Shown: in pieces, positions 46,550 to 55,187 of the stretch | How positions within the stretch are numbered: position 1 is the stretch's first letter | Layout of the letters: every line of letters starts with the position of its first letter | Origin: Clostridia bacterium | GTDB lineage: Bacteria; Bacillota; Clostridia; Lachnospirales; Anaerotignaceae | Reading direction: 5' to 3' | NCBI GenBank assembly: GCA_009929735.1 | Contig: RZZU01000007.1 | Location: 27,077 to 91,076, forward strand | Length of the DNA: 64,000 bases | Notes under the pieces: model-generated | What the model saw: the letters and a program-made list of their open reading frames with translations, nothing else | Told to the model about the DNA's origin: nothing | Database searches by the model: none | Made by a program: the position numbers and the translations under genes

Positions 46550-47095
46550 ATGAATATTTATGATTTCAAGGTTAAGGCAAGAGATGGCAGTGATGTGGCT
46601 CTCGGCGAGTATAAAGGCAAGGTGCTGTTAGTGGTCAATACCGCCACAGGCTGCGGCTTCACGCCTCAGTACAGTGATTTGCAGAAAATATACGAGGCTG
46701 ACCATAAGAATGGATTGGAGATTCTGGACTTTCCGTGTAATCAGTTTGCTGATCAGGCTCCCGGGGACGATGAGGAAATACACACCTTCTGCACAGGGCG
46801 TTTCGGCATCACCTTTCCGCAGTTTTCCAAGATTGACGTAAATGGTGAAACTGCCATTCCTCTTTATAAATGGCTTACCGAGAATACCACCTTTGAAGGC
46901 TTCGACAAGCTGCATCCCATCGGAATGGTGTTGAACGAGATGCTAAAGAAGCAAGATCCCGAGTTTCAAAAGAGTAGCTCTATCAAGTGGAACTTCACTA
47001 AATTCCTCATTAGTCCTGAGGGTGAGATTGTGCATCGCTTCGAGCCTACTGCATCCATGAAGAAGGTCAAAGAAAAAATTGAGGAGATGCTGTAA
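46550..47095 (+). CDS. gpx: Glutathione peroxidase family (thiol) peroxidase
   Basis: 181 residues. Catalytic cysteine in NTATGCGFTPQY (about residue 37), the LDFPCNQF strand with the possible resolving-region cysteine, and the KWNFTKFL motif with the catalytic Trp and Asn. It has Cys rather than selenocysteine, and bacterial members usually use thioredoxin. It reduces organic hydroperoxides. GGAGG lies seven bases before the ATG; a 5' in-frame start at 46517 is rejected. Confidence 0.93.
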   Translation: MNIYDFKVKARDGSDVALGEYKGKVLLVVNTATGCGFTPQYSDLQKIYEADHKNGLEILDFPCNQFADQAPGDDEEIHTFCTGRFGITFPQFSKIDVNGETAIPLYKWLTENTTFEGFDKLHPIGMVLNEMLKKQDPEFQKSSSIKWNFTKFLISPEGEIVHRFEPTASMKKVKEKIEEML

Positions 47096-47211
47096 TCCAG
47101 ACAATGACATAGAATCGATTTTTGCTACAGCTCTTTTGGTTTTATCCACAAAGGGAAGCCTCTGATTATGCTGCCTTAGGCGAAATTATCCAATCAATCA
47201 GGAAAGGATAG

Positions 47212-47240
47212 TTGAATGCACAGTCTGCTTATGATAAACT
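47212..47240 (+). promoter_or_regulatory. Possible promoter of ohrR
   Basis: TTGAAT (47212-47217) and TAAACT (47235-47240), 17-base spacer. An AATTGTGC half-site follows at 47242-47249, resembling one arm of the gpx operator, so autoregulation is possible. Confidence 0.5.
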
Positions 47241-47273
47241 TAATTGTGCAAAATGTAATTTAGGAGGCTTTTT

Positions 47274-47720
47274 ATGAATGAAAACGATGATATGCTAAAG
47301 TTGGAAAATCAGCTTTGTTTTCCGCTATATGCCTGCTCTAAGGAAATTATACGACGGTATAAGCCGTATCTTGATCCGTTGGATTTGACCTATACCCAGT
47401 ACATCACGATGATGGTCATGTGGGAGAAGAAGGAAATCATTGTAAAGGATTTGGGCAATTTTCTTTACCTTGATTCCGGCACTATGACGCCTGTGCTGAA
47501 AAAACTGGAGGCAAAGGGTTATATTACCCGTGTTCGCTCTCCGGAGGATGAACGCAGCGTGTCGGTTACAATCACTGAAAAAGGACAAAAGCTAAAAGAA
47601 GATGCCGCAGAGATTCCACTGAAACTTGGTGCTTGTGTTAAGCTTGCACCACAAGAGGCTATACAGCTTCATTCACTTTTGTATAAGCTGCTTTCAGGGA
47701 TGGGAACCGATGCGAGGTAA
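47274..47720 (+). CDS. ohrR: OhrR-like MarR family peroxide-sensing repressor
   Basis: 148 residues. LENQLCFPLYACSKEIIRRY carries the peroxide-reactive cysteine (Cys16) in the position typical of OhrR. The winged helix has LYLDSGTMTPVLKKLEAKGYITR and the wing RSPEDERSV. Oxidation of the cysteine by organic hydroperoxides releases DNA. It lies after the peroxidase gene whose promoter has the matching palindrome. AGGAGG precedes the ATG. Confidence 0.92.
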   Translation: MNENDDMLKLENQLCFPLYACSKEIIRRYKPYLDPLDLTYTQYITMMVMWEKKEIIVKDLGNFLYLDSGTMTPVLKKLEAKGYITRVRSPEDERSVSVTITEKGQKLKEDAAEIPLKLGACVKLAPQEAIQLHSLLYKLLSGMGTDAR

Positions 47721-47773
47721 GAACGCAACAAAAACTTAGTGTTCACAAGTGAAAGTGTTCACTTGGAGAGCAG

Positions 47774-47820
47774 AAAACCTCCCCTTGCTGATAAAGGTCA
47801 GTGAGGGGAGGTTTTATTGT
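47774..47820 (+). terminator. Terminator after ohrR
   Basis: AAAACCTCCCC (47774-47784) pairs with GGGGAGGTTTT (47805-47815), flanked by T-rich sequence. Ahead of it, CAAGTGAA-AGTG-TTCACTTG (47746-47765) forms a second perfect hairpin. 47821-47978 has nothing further. Confidence 0.85.
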
Positions 47821-47978
47821 TTTCTGATTTAGTTGAAAAAAAGCCACGCATAAAACCATGCATAGATAATTTTTTTTCTCATTGTTTAACCGAACTTCCC
47901 CCAAAATCATCATGGGAAAATAGAAAAAAATGCTGAGAACGTTGTTAAATCAACATTCCCAACACCTTTTATAAGTCA

Positions 47979-48052
47979 TCGAGGCGACAAGATTTGAACT
48001 TGCGACCTCTACATCCCTAATGTAGCGCTCTACCAAGCTGAGCCACGCCTCG
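47979..48052 (-). tRNA. tRNA-Pro (anticodon AGG)
   Basis: Cloverleaf on the minus strand: acceptor CGAGGCG/CGCCTCG with C1-G72 and discriminator A as in proline tRNAs. D arm GCTC/GAGC, anticodon stem CTACA/TGTAG with loop TTAGGGA (anticodon AGG, G37), variable AGGTC, T arm GCAAG-TTCAAAT-CTTGT. CCA is not encoded. The anticodon reads CCU. Confidence 0.93.
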
Positions 48053-48187
48053 TCGACGACTTCTATATATTACAACAAGAAAAACCAAATGTCAACACTT
48101 TTTTTCATTTTCAAGAGTATACAGAAAATGCAGTTTTATACAACAAACAAGGTTTTTTTAAATCTAGATGAAAGGTCGTTTTCACAT

Positions 48188-48213
48188 AAAGAAAACCTGC
48201 TCTAAGGCAGGTT
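48188..48213 (-). terminator. Terminator of the 60-residue protein gene
   Basis: AACCTGC/GCAGGTT stem (48194-48213) overlapping the stop codon, followed by TTCTTT on the minus strand. Confidence 0.75.
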
Positions 48214-48394
48214 ATCTGAGTAAATCATTGACGATGCTTTGCATATCATTTTTTGATTGGGCATGATGAGAACGCTCGATGACATGGCTGCGGTTGCGTT
48301 CATCCATAGACGCAAAAGCTTGCATGGCATCCATGTTCTGGGCAAGTGCCATCCCGAGTCCAATGGGTATTTCTTTATCATTTAAAATAGACAT
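48212..48394 (-). CDS. Small conserved hypothetical protein
   Basis: 60 residues, no membrane segment, with an amphipathic pattern and a His/Ser/Asn-rich C-terminal half (HVIERSHHAQ). AGAGGTGATC lies before the ATG and a terminator overlaps its stop, so it is very likely expressed alone. It resembles small proteins seen across Clostridia, but I cannot name a function. Confidence 0.75.
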   Translation of the reverse strand: MSILNDKEIPIGLGMALAQNMDAMQAFASMDERNRSHVIERSHHAQSKNDMQSIVNDLLR

Positions 48395-48474
48395 CTTTGA
48401 TCACCTCTAAAATAGTGTTTACTTAATTAGAGAAAATATCTTAGTGGCTTATTGGAAATTTTTTCGATAAAAGA

Positions 48475-48514
48475 AGTGAAAAAACGCAGGTATTATTTTA
48501 ATACCTGCGTTTTC
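48475..48514 (-). terminator. Terminator of the ilvBNC operon
   Basis: AAAACGCAGGTATT pairs with AATACCTGCGTTTT (48481-48513) in a long stem followed by T on the minus strand; it stands about 80 bases past ilvC. Confidence 0.9.
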
Positions 48515-48594
48515 CCTGCCTATTTTATACTCAAATAGGGAGGGAGGCTCCCATATTTAAGTAATTATAAAAAATACATTATAATAGGTAGAAA

Positions 48595-49581
48595 TTAGTG
48601 TTTTCTCATGTGGCTTCTCAATTCAGAGCCAACAGATTCGCTCAAGTGTGATTTCTGCATTCTTCTCATAGCGTTAAAGTTAGGACGGTTTGCCTGATTT
48701 TCCAGAATCCATTCTCTTGCGAAAGAACCATCCTGAATATCCTTCAATATGCCGCGCATTGCTTCTTTTGTCTGCTCTGTGATGATTTTAGGGCCTGCTG
48801 TATAATCGCCATATTCAGCAGTATCGCTGCAGGAGTAGCGCATGAAGGAAAGTCCTTCCTTTACAACCAAGTCGATGATCAGCTTCATTTCGTGAATACA
48901 TTCAAAGTAAGCATTTTCAGGCTGATAGCCAGCTTCCACCAATGTATCAAAACCAGCCTTCATCAATGCGGATACACCGCCGCAAAGAACTGCCTGCTCG
49001 CCGAAAAGGTCTGTTTCTGTTTCTTCTCTAAAGGTTGTTTCCAAAACGCCGGCTCTGGTTGCGCCTAAACCGTCAGCATATGCTAAAGCTACGTCTTTTG
49101 CATTTCCGCTTGCATCCTGATATACTGCAATCAATGCGGGAACGCCGAAGCCTTCCTGATATGTACTTCTTACAACGTGTCCGGGACCCTTAGGAGCGAT
49201 CATGATAACGTCTACATCGCTAGGAGGAACAATCTGACCATAATGGATATTGAAGCCATGTGCGAAAGCCAGTGTGGAGCCGGATTTCAGGTAAGGCTTA
49301 ATGTCAGCTTGGTACATTTTTGCCTGTGTTTCGTCATTTACCAAAATCATGATGATGTCAGCAGCCTTTACAGCTTCGGGGGTTGTCATAACTGTCAAGC
49401 CTTCTGCTTCTGCACGTGCTTTGCTTTTGGAGCCTTCATAAAGAGCAACAATAACGTCAGCGCCGCTATCTTTGAGGTTCAGTGCATGAGCGTGCCCCTG
49501 AGAACCATAACCAACAACTGCAACTTTCTTTCCTTCTAACATTTCTTTCTTTGCGTCCTGTTCATAATACATTTTAGCCAT
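48595..49581 (-). CDS. ilvC: Ketol-acid reductoisomerase
   Basis: 328 residues, class I length. NADPH-binding [17 protein letters not shown] (about 21-37), KGPGHVVR, and the knotted C-terminal domain with [22 protein letters not shown] and [11 protein letters not shown]. Second common step of branched-chain amino acid synthesis. The start at 49581 has AAGGAGA upstream; the in-frame extension overlaps ilvN and is rejected. Confidence 0.96.
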   Translation of the reverse strand: MAKMYYEQDAKKEMLEGKKVAVVGYGSQGHAHALNLKDSGADVIVALYEGSKSKARAEAEGLTVMTTPEAVKAADIIMILVNDETQAKMYQADIKPYLKSGSTLAFAHGFNIHYGQIVPPSDVDVIMIAPKGPGHVVRSTYQEGFGVPALIAVYQDASGNAKDVALAYADGLGATRAGVLETTFREETETDLFGEQAVLCGGVSALMKAGFDTLVEAGYQPENAYFECIHEMKLIIDLVVKEGLSFMRYSCSDTAEYGDYTAGPKIITEQTKEAMRGILKDIQDGSFAREWILENQANRPNFNAMRRMQKSHLSESVGSELRSHMRKH

Positions 49582-49610
49582 TTTAATTTCTCCTTTGTTA
49601 TTTTTATAGT

Positions 49611-50126
49611 TTATTCTACGCCATATAAACATTTGCTGCCGCGTTCAACGGCAATTAGCCCTGTTCGACAATACTCAAGTATGCCGTAAGGAGCTATATA
49701 AGTAAGAAAAGCATTTAGCTTACTACTTTCTCCTGTCATTTCAATGCAAACAGAACCGGGAGACATATCCACTACTTTTGAGCGGAATACATTTGCCGCA
49801 TCCAGTACTGTTTGAAGGCTTTCGCCCGTTGCATTGACTTTTGCGATTAAAAGCTCGCGCAAGATTGTGTTTTCAGGGGTCATCAGCTCAACCTTTTTCA
49901 CATCGTATAGTTTGGAAATTTGTTTGAGCAGCTGATCCTTTTTATTGGCATCGCCTGTTGCGGTTATTGTCATCCTAGAAACCTCGGGATGATTCGTTTC
50001 ACCACAGGTAAAGCTGTCGATATTAAAATTTCTTTGACTAAAGAGCGATGATATTCTGGTAAGCGTTCCTGATTGATTTGATACGATTATGGAAACTGCA
50101 AAGTGCTGATTATTGTCATTACACAT
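49611..50126 (-). CDS. ilvN: Acetolactate synthase small (regulatory) subunit
   Basis: 171 residues. An N-terminal ACT domain ([24 protein letters not shown]) binds valine for feedback inhibition; a second ALS-type ACT domain follows. It lies ten bases after ilvB and 29 bases before ilvC. Confidence 0.94.
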   Translation of the reverse strand: MCNDNNQHFAVSIIVSNQSGTLTRISSLFSQRNFNIDSFTCGETNHPEVSRMTITATGDANKKDQLLKQISKLYDVKKVELMTPENTILRELLIAKVNATGESLQTVLDAANVFRSKVVDMSPGSVCIEMTGESSKLNAFLTYIAPYGILEYCRTGLIAVERGSKCLYGVE

Positions 50127-50136
50127 TCATATCACC

Positions 50137-51795
50137 TCATTTCAAAATAATGTTATCCATAGAACCATTTGGTGGTACCATTGGAAATACGCTTTCTTCG
50201 TCAGGAATCAAGCAGTCGATTACCACGGGACAGTTAAGGGCAAAGGCTTTATCCAAGGCTTCGTTGAGCTGTGCCAAATTTGCGGCTCGAAAGCCTGTTG
50301 CACCAAAGGCATCTGCCAGTTTTACAAAATCAGTCTTTCGTTCTAAGTCGCTTGACATAAAGTGATTTTCAAAGAAAATATTTTGCCACTGTCGAATCAT
50401 CCCAAGCACACCGTTATTCAAAATAACGATAATTAAGGGGAGATTTTGCGAAACAGCCGTTGCCAATTCATTTAGGTTCATACCAAAACTGCCATCGCCG
50501 GTAAAAAGCACCGTTCTGTTGCCAGTTGCCATTGCTGCACCCATGGCAGCACCCATTCCGTAGCCCATCGTTCCTAAGCCGCCGCTCGTTTGGAAAGTTC
50601 TTGGCTTTTTAAAGTTATAGTATTGTGCCACCCACATTTGATGCTGCCCGACATCTGTTGCGATGTTTGTTTCGGGTGTGGCTCTCTGATTAACTGCGGC
50701 GATAATCTGCCAAGGCAGTAAGTAGCCGTTTGGGGCATAAACATCTTTTGTTTTATTTTTGTAGGAGGCAACTGCTTCTTCCCATTCGGGATGCTTTTGT
50801 GGCTCCAGTTTGGTGGCTATGTAGCAAAGCGCAAAATTCAAATCACCGGGTATCTGCAATGTTGCGTCAATATTTTTTCCATGTTCAGCAGAATCAATAT
50901 CCAGATGAATGATTTTTGCATTTGAGGCAAACTTTTTTCTGTTTCCAGTGGCTCTATCGGTAAAACGAACCCCTGCGGCAATGACCAAGTCACATTCACT
51001 GATGGCTTTTGTTGCGGCAAACCTGCCATGCATACCACTCATGCCAAGATATTTGGGATGGCTGTTATCCATTGCTGTTAAGCCCATCATACTGCACACC
51101 ATAAATGCGTCTGTTTTTTCGGTTAATTTAGTGATGATTTCCGAGGCATTTGCGTTTATTACACCGCCCCCACAATATATGATGGGGCGTTTACATTCGT
51201 TTATCATTTCCAAAGCTTGATCTAAAAGTGCTGTATCAGGCTTTGGGTCAGGGTTCTTTTCCACAACGCCCTTTGGGGCATATTCGGTTTTATCTAATTG
51301 TATATTTTTGGGGATGTCAACCAGTACGGGACCGGGTCGCCCACTTTTTGCAAGACGAAAAGCTTCTCGCACTGTGTCGGCAAGCTCTTCCACGTTGTTT
51401 ACACGGAAGCTATGCTTTGTAACAGTGATGGAAAGCCCGAAGGTATCAACCTCCTGAAAGCTGTCAGAGCCAATTAGCTCCATCGGAACATTCCCGGTAA
51501 TTGCAACCATTGGAATGGAATCAGCTTTAGCAGTGGCAAGCCCGGTAATCAGGTTTGTTGCACCCGGCCCTGAAGTGGCAAGACAAACGCCAACCTCACC
51601 GCTGGCACGGCTGTAACCATCTGCTGCATGGGATGCACCTTGCTCATGGGCTGTCAGTACATGATTTATGCGATGCTTGTTTTTATAAAGTTCATCGTAA
51701 ATATTGAGTACTTGCCCTCCCGGATAACCGAAGATAGTAGTAACACCCTGTTCAATGAGGGTTTCTATTAATATTTGGCAGCCGCTTCGCTCCAT
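50137..51795 (-). CDS. ilvB: Acetolactate synthase large (catalytic) subunit
   Basis: 552 residues, thiamine diphosphate enzyme. The catalytic glutamate is in TAHEQGASHAADGYSRASG (about 48-66), with ATSGPGATNL and the ThDP-binding GDGSFGMNLNEL...NN segment. Makes acetolactate or acetohydroxybutyrate. AAGGAGG precedes the ATG. A terminator hairpin and leader ORF lie ahead. Confidence 0.96.
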   Translation of the reverse strand: MERSGCQILIETLIEQGVTTIFGYPGGQVLNIYDELYKNKHRINHVLTAHEQGASHAADGYSRASGEVGVCLATSGPGATNLITGLATAKADSIPMVAITGNVPMELIGSDSFQEVDTFGLSITVTKHSFRVNNVEELADTVREAFRLAKSGRPGPVLVDIPKNIQLDKTEYAPKGVVEKNPDPKPDTALLDQALEMINECKRPIIYCGGGVINANASEIITKLTEKTDAFMVCSMMGLTAMDNSHPKYLGMSGMHGRFAATKAISECDLVIAAGVRFTDRATGNRKKFASNAKIIHLDIDSAEHGKNIDATLQIPGDLNFALCYIATKLEPQKHPEWEEAVASYKNKTKDVYAPNGYLLPWQIIAAVNQRATPETNIATDVGQHQMWVAQYYNFKKPRTFQTSGGLGTMGYGMGAAMGAAMATGNRTVLFTGDGSFGMNLNELATAVSQNLPLIIVILNNGVLGMIRQWQNIFFENHFMSSDLERKTDFVKLADAFGATGFRAANLAQLNEALDKAFALNCPVVIDCLIPDEESVFPMVPPNGSMDNIILK

Positions 51796-51841
51796 TCTTA
51801 TTCCTCCTTAACTAGTTTTTCAAAACAAAATTTAGATAAAC

Positions 51842-51877
51842 AAAAAGGCTGTACAGTGGATACACTGTACAGCCTTT
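51842..51877 (-). terminator. Attenuator terminator between the ilv leader ORF and ilvB
   Basis: A perfect 15-bp stem (51844-51858 with 51863-51877, loop of four) followed on the minus strand by TTTTTGTTT. It lies after the leader ORF stop and about 50 bases before ilvB, so read-through must be regulated for the operon to be expressed from the upstream promoter. Confidence 0.9.
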
Positions 51878-51894
51878 CGATTAAGGATTACTTA

Positions 51895-52032
51895 TCATGC
51901 AATCTCAACCAATTTGACTTTGTCATCAGCTAACCACTTTTTACCAGCACAAAGAACCTCACCGAGAATGACAAGGACGAGGTTAATGAGGCTAATAATA
52001 ATGTAGTTAACTGCTTGGCTAAAATGATTCAT
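51895..52032 (-). CDS. Putative ilv leader peptide (45 residues, Ile/Leu/Val-rich)
   Basis: The ATG at 52032 has GGGAG seven or eight bases upstream. The 45-residue product contains six Ile, seven Leu and six Val, with a cluster YIIISLINLVLVILGEVL near residues 10-27. In that cluster Leu is coded mostly by CTC and Val by GTC, unusual in this AT-rich sequence. Position between a consensus promoter and a terminator ahead of ilvB fits a ribosome-stalling attenuator. Alternatively it is a small single-helix membrane protein, since the cluster would span a membrane. Confidence 0.75.
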   Translation of the reverse strand: MNHFSQAVNYIIISLINLVLVILGEVLCAGKKWLADDKVKLVEIA

Positions 52033-52069
52033 GATATATTCTCCCTTTCGTTTCAATTTGTTATTTGGA

Positions 52070-52098
52070 AGTTTAAAGGTTTATTGTATTTTTGTCAA
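52070..52098 (-). promoter_or_regulatory. Promoter of the ilv leader and ilvBNC
   Basis: On the minus strand TTGACA (52098-52093) and TAAACT (52075-52070) with a 17-base spacer; transcription would begin near 52063, about 30 bases before the leader ATG. Confidence 0.75.
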
Positions 52099-52747
52099 TA
52101 CAAAAATTTGATTTTTTTTTCACGAAAAGCCATTTTTGGTAATGTGCTGTATGTTTTTTTATAAATACATAATTCTTTGTGCACAAATACACGCACATTT
52201 GTAGTTTAAAATTCTTATTTATAGAAAATGAATTCATAAAGTGAAACGAGAAGTAGGAATAAAATTGAAAAACAAGATGGAAATTCAGTTTTTTTGTAAA
52301 AGTGAAAGGAGAAGACAATCAGAAAATACAGTTTTCCAGTTTTTTTTTAGGGGAATATGAAGCAGGAAGGGCTTAATTTTATTTTTGAGGGTCATAATGA
52401 AGTTAGGGCAGTGCCGCACGATTTCTGACGATGCCTTGTGCACCAATCTGATTGCATCCTTTGCGTTAGCCCAAAAAAAATATAACCTTACATCTGGAAA
52501 CGCAGAATTATGCGGCATTGCCTTTGGAATGAAGAAGTTTTTAAAAACCCAGATAAATAAGGATTGCTTACCAAATAGCAGAAAAAGCCGGACACAGGAA
52601 AGGGGTGGCTGCTTACATTTTTTTGGTTCATATTACAGTATGGTTTCATCATTACATGAGATTTGAAAGCGGTTTGCGAAAACAGCCTGTTCTTTTTTCA
52701 TTTTAAAAGCATAGACTTGTACAAAGTCTGACGGGAGAGTGATACCA
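52099..52747. other. Intergenic region, no supported gene
   Basis: About 650 bases between the divergent ilv promoter and the SpoIID-like gene. A 93-codon plus-strand frame (52385-52666) lacks a ribosome site and recognisable family. 52400-52470 is more GC-rich than its surroundings and may be a remnant of something else. A short GACTTTGT-type hairpin lies near 52713-52729. Confidence 0.5.
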
Positions 52748-55051
52748 ATGAAAAGGTTACTAATATGGATTGTTGCTTTTGGATTTTTATTGAGTGGGTG
52801 CGCCAGCGTACCAAAAATTGAAGAGAACAGCCAAGCACCAGAGGGGGCAATTGGCGACGATATTCCTATTACCAGAGGCCAAGCGGCGAAGATGCTTGCT
52901 TTGGCTTTTTATTCGACAGAGGAAATTGAAAATTTGCCGCAGGATACTTCATTTCCTGATGTTTCCCAGGAGGATTGGGCCTATCCATATATTAATGCAG
53001 CGGTGGAGCTTGATTTTTTTTCCGGGGACGGAGAGGGTTTTCGGCCAGATGACGATTTAGTGCTATGGGAAGCACAGATTTTGATGGATCGTGTGGCACC
53101 TGATTATGATAAACGAATGGTTTTAACGGATGATAACAGAGAAATGGCGGTGGCGTATAGCCTTTGGATACAGATTTTTGAAAAGGCTTTAATGGCAAGG
53201 CGGGCGGAGGACAGTATCTATTCCTATGGAATCAAAAAGGAAACGCAGGTTTTATTTGATTTGGGGGAAGAAAATCTTTTTGACAGAGGAATTTACGGTG
53301 CGGAAGGATATGATTTATCAACTTACGTCGATGAGAAAATCACATTTTGGGAAAAGGACGGGGAAATCATCGGACTGCTTTCGGTTGACGAGGCGGTACC
53401 TACCATAGAAAATATTTATTGCCATAAGGAAGGCGAGCAAATCATTTTAACCGGAGGAGGCCAAAAGGCATATGCCTTTGAAGGAGCAGAATTTGAAGAT
53501 GGTCTGTGCAATGTGACCATTGAAAACGGCAAGGCTACGGTCAAAGAGGGAGCGAAGCTTGGCGGCGAAGTCGTGAAGCGTGTGGATGACAAGGCAATTT
53601 ATTTGAGCAGCAAAGGAGAGCTGCAATGGGCGGAGGGCTTTCGTGTTTATGGACAGGATTTGTCGTGCTGCAATCAGAATGCTTTGATTTGCGGCACTGA
53701 TTTAGCGGATTTTTATGTTTTGGATGATAAAGTGATGGGGGCAGTTATTCAAAAGGACGTGGTTCCGGAAAAAATTCGGGTTCTCTTGGGTGGTGGATTG
53801 CAGGAGTCCATTTCAATCAAAGGGGCGGAAGGATTTTCTCTGTCCAACGGTGTTGGAGAAAAAGATTTTACATCAGGCGAAGCCACGCTTACAGCCGATT
53901 TGGCTTGGTTTGACCATGGAATTGTAACCGTTTCGGGCAAGGTTCAGCTAACCTTTGACACTGGGGAGGAAAGAACATACTCCGGTTTGATCGAAATGGA
54001 GAGGATAGGGGAAAAAATAGCAATTATAAATGAATTGGACATGGAGGAATATCTTCTTGGGGTAGTGCCATATGAAATGCCAGTGAGATTTGGGCAGGCG
54101 GCATTAGAGGCGCAGGCAATTTGTGCAAGAAGCTATGCATATAATCAGTTTTACGCCAATGCTTACGGAGAATATGGTGCCCATGTTACAGATACGGTGG
54201 CAAGCCAAGTATTTATGGGGGCGGATACAGCCGTGGAGGCACAGAATGCAGTGACGGCAACAGCGGGGATGTGTGTTGTTGACGGGGATCGAGTGGCACA
54301 AACCTATTTCTATTCTACTTCCTGCGGATTTGGCACAAAGGATATTGACGTTTGGTCGGCAGACGGCACGTTTAGCGGAGCGGGCAAGTCTTATTTACAG
54401 GGGCAGACCTATGGTGTGACGCAGGAAATGCCGAAAACCGAAGAAGAATGGCTTGCTTTCTGGCAGGATTGGGAAATTGAAGGCTATGACAAGGAGTCTG
54501 CGTGGTACCGTTGGAAGGTTTACGTTAGTGCAGGGCAGCTGACGGAAATTACGGAAAAAACTTTTTCTGAAGTTTCTGTATCCAATGCGGCATTGATTAA
54601 AGTGAAACAGGCAGATGGAAGCTGGAAAGCAGATACCCCTAAAGGGCTGGGGAAATTAACAGGAATGACCATTGGAGAGCGGGGGGAAGGCGGTGTCATT
54701 AAAATATTGGAGCTTGATTTTGAAAACGGAGCGGTTCAGGTTCTTACGGAAAATGCAATCAGAAAAGTACTTTCTCCAACGAAGCTGACAATTGGTGAAA
54801 CTGTTAATTTGCAGAGAATCGGCGGAGGAACGCTGATAGGGCAGAAAATGCTGCCGAGTGCTTTCTTTGCGGTAAAAGAAATGAAAAATAACGAGGGGAA
54901 GCTCACAGGAATTGCCCTTTATGGCGGCGGCTGCGGGCATGGCGTGGGATTAAGTCAATATGGTGCCAAAGAGCTGGCTGCGCAAGGTCTGAGCGGCGCA
55001 GAAATTGTGGAAACATATTTCCCTGATACAACGGTGGAGAAGGTAATGTAA
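52748..55051 (+). CDS. Lipoprotein with SLH domains and a SpoIID/LytB amidase-enhancer domain
   Basis: 767 residues. A lipoprotein signal ends at LLSGC (Cys near 18). S-layer homology-type repeats follow (ITRGQAAKMLALAF, FPDVSQEDWAYPYINAAVEL, DDLVLWEAQILM, about 45-115). A long beta-rich middle part I do not recognise comes next, then a SpoIID domain from about 410 to the end. That domain has MEEYLLGVVPYEM, ALEAQAICARSYA, STSCGFGT and GCGHGVGLSQYGA. SpoIID proteins are lytic transglycosylases acting on denuded glycan. The ATG at 52748 is ten bases from GGGAG; GTG 52739 is too close. Confidence 0.9.
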   Translation: MKRLLIWIVAFGFLLSGCASVPKIEENSQAPEGAIGDDIPITRGQAAKMLALAFYSTEEIENLPQDTSFPDVSQEDWAYPYINAAVELDFFSGDGEGFRPDDDLVLWEAQILMDRVAPDYDKRMVLTDDNREMAVAYSLWIQIFEKALMARRAEDSIYSYGIKKETQVLFDLGEENLFDRGIYGAEGYDLSTYVDEKITFWEKDGEIIGLLSVDEAVPTIENIYCHKEGEQIILTGGGQKAYAFEGAEFEDGLCNVTIENGKATVKEGAKLGGEVVKRVDDKAIYLSSKGELQWAEGFRVYGQDLSCCNQNALICGTDLADFYVLDDKVMGAVIQKDVVPEKIRVLLGGGLQESISIKGAEGFSLSNGVGEKDFTSGEATLTADLAWFDHGIVTVSGKVQLTFDTGEERTYSGLIEMERIGEKIAIINELDMEEYLLGVVPYEMPVRFGQAALEAQAICARSYAYNQFYANAYGEYGAHVTDTVASQVFMGADTAVEAQNAVTATAGMCVVDGDRVAQTYFYSTSCGFGTKDIDVWSADGTFSGAGKSYLQGQTYGVTQEMPKTEEEWLAFWQDWEIEGYDKESAWYRWKVYVSAGQLTEITEKTFSEVSVSNAALIKVKQADGSWKADTPKGLGKLTGMTIGERGEGGVIKILELDFENGAVQVLTENAIRKVLSPTKLTIGETVNLQRIGGGTLIGQKMLPSAFFAVKEMKNNEGKLTGIALYGGGCGHGVGLSQYGAKELAAQGLSGAEIVETYFPDTTVEKVM

Positions 55052-55136
55052 TCCTATTGTGTTTGAAAAGATTTTATGATCAAGGTATACGGTCAAGGTT
55101 CTTGTTTTGCAAGGAAGAACCTTAAAAATCAAAATA

Positions 55137-55187
55137 AAGAGGGCGTCCCTCAAGTCGATATATGACTTTTGGGATACCCTCTTGTTT
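55137..55187. terminator. Bidirectional terminator between the SpoIID-like and kinase-like genes
   Basis: AAGAGGG.. (55137-55155) pairs with ..CCCTCTT (55167-55182), followed by GTTTTTA on the plus strand. The minus side starts right after the kinase-like stop codon and is T-rich. A second hairpin AAGGTTCTT/AAGAACCTT lies at 55095-55123. Confidence 0.75.

Noticed and set aside
46131..46550. 139-codon minus-strand frame
   Set aside because: No ribosome site, no recognisable family, and it overlaps the gpx promoter.
52385..52666. 93-codon plus-strand frame
   Set aside because: No ribosome site or promoter, mixed composition, and no known domain.
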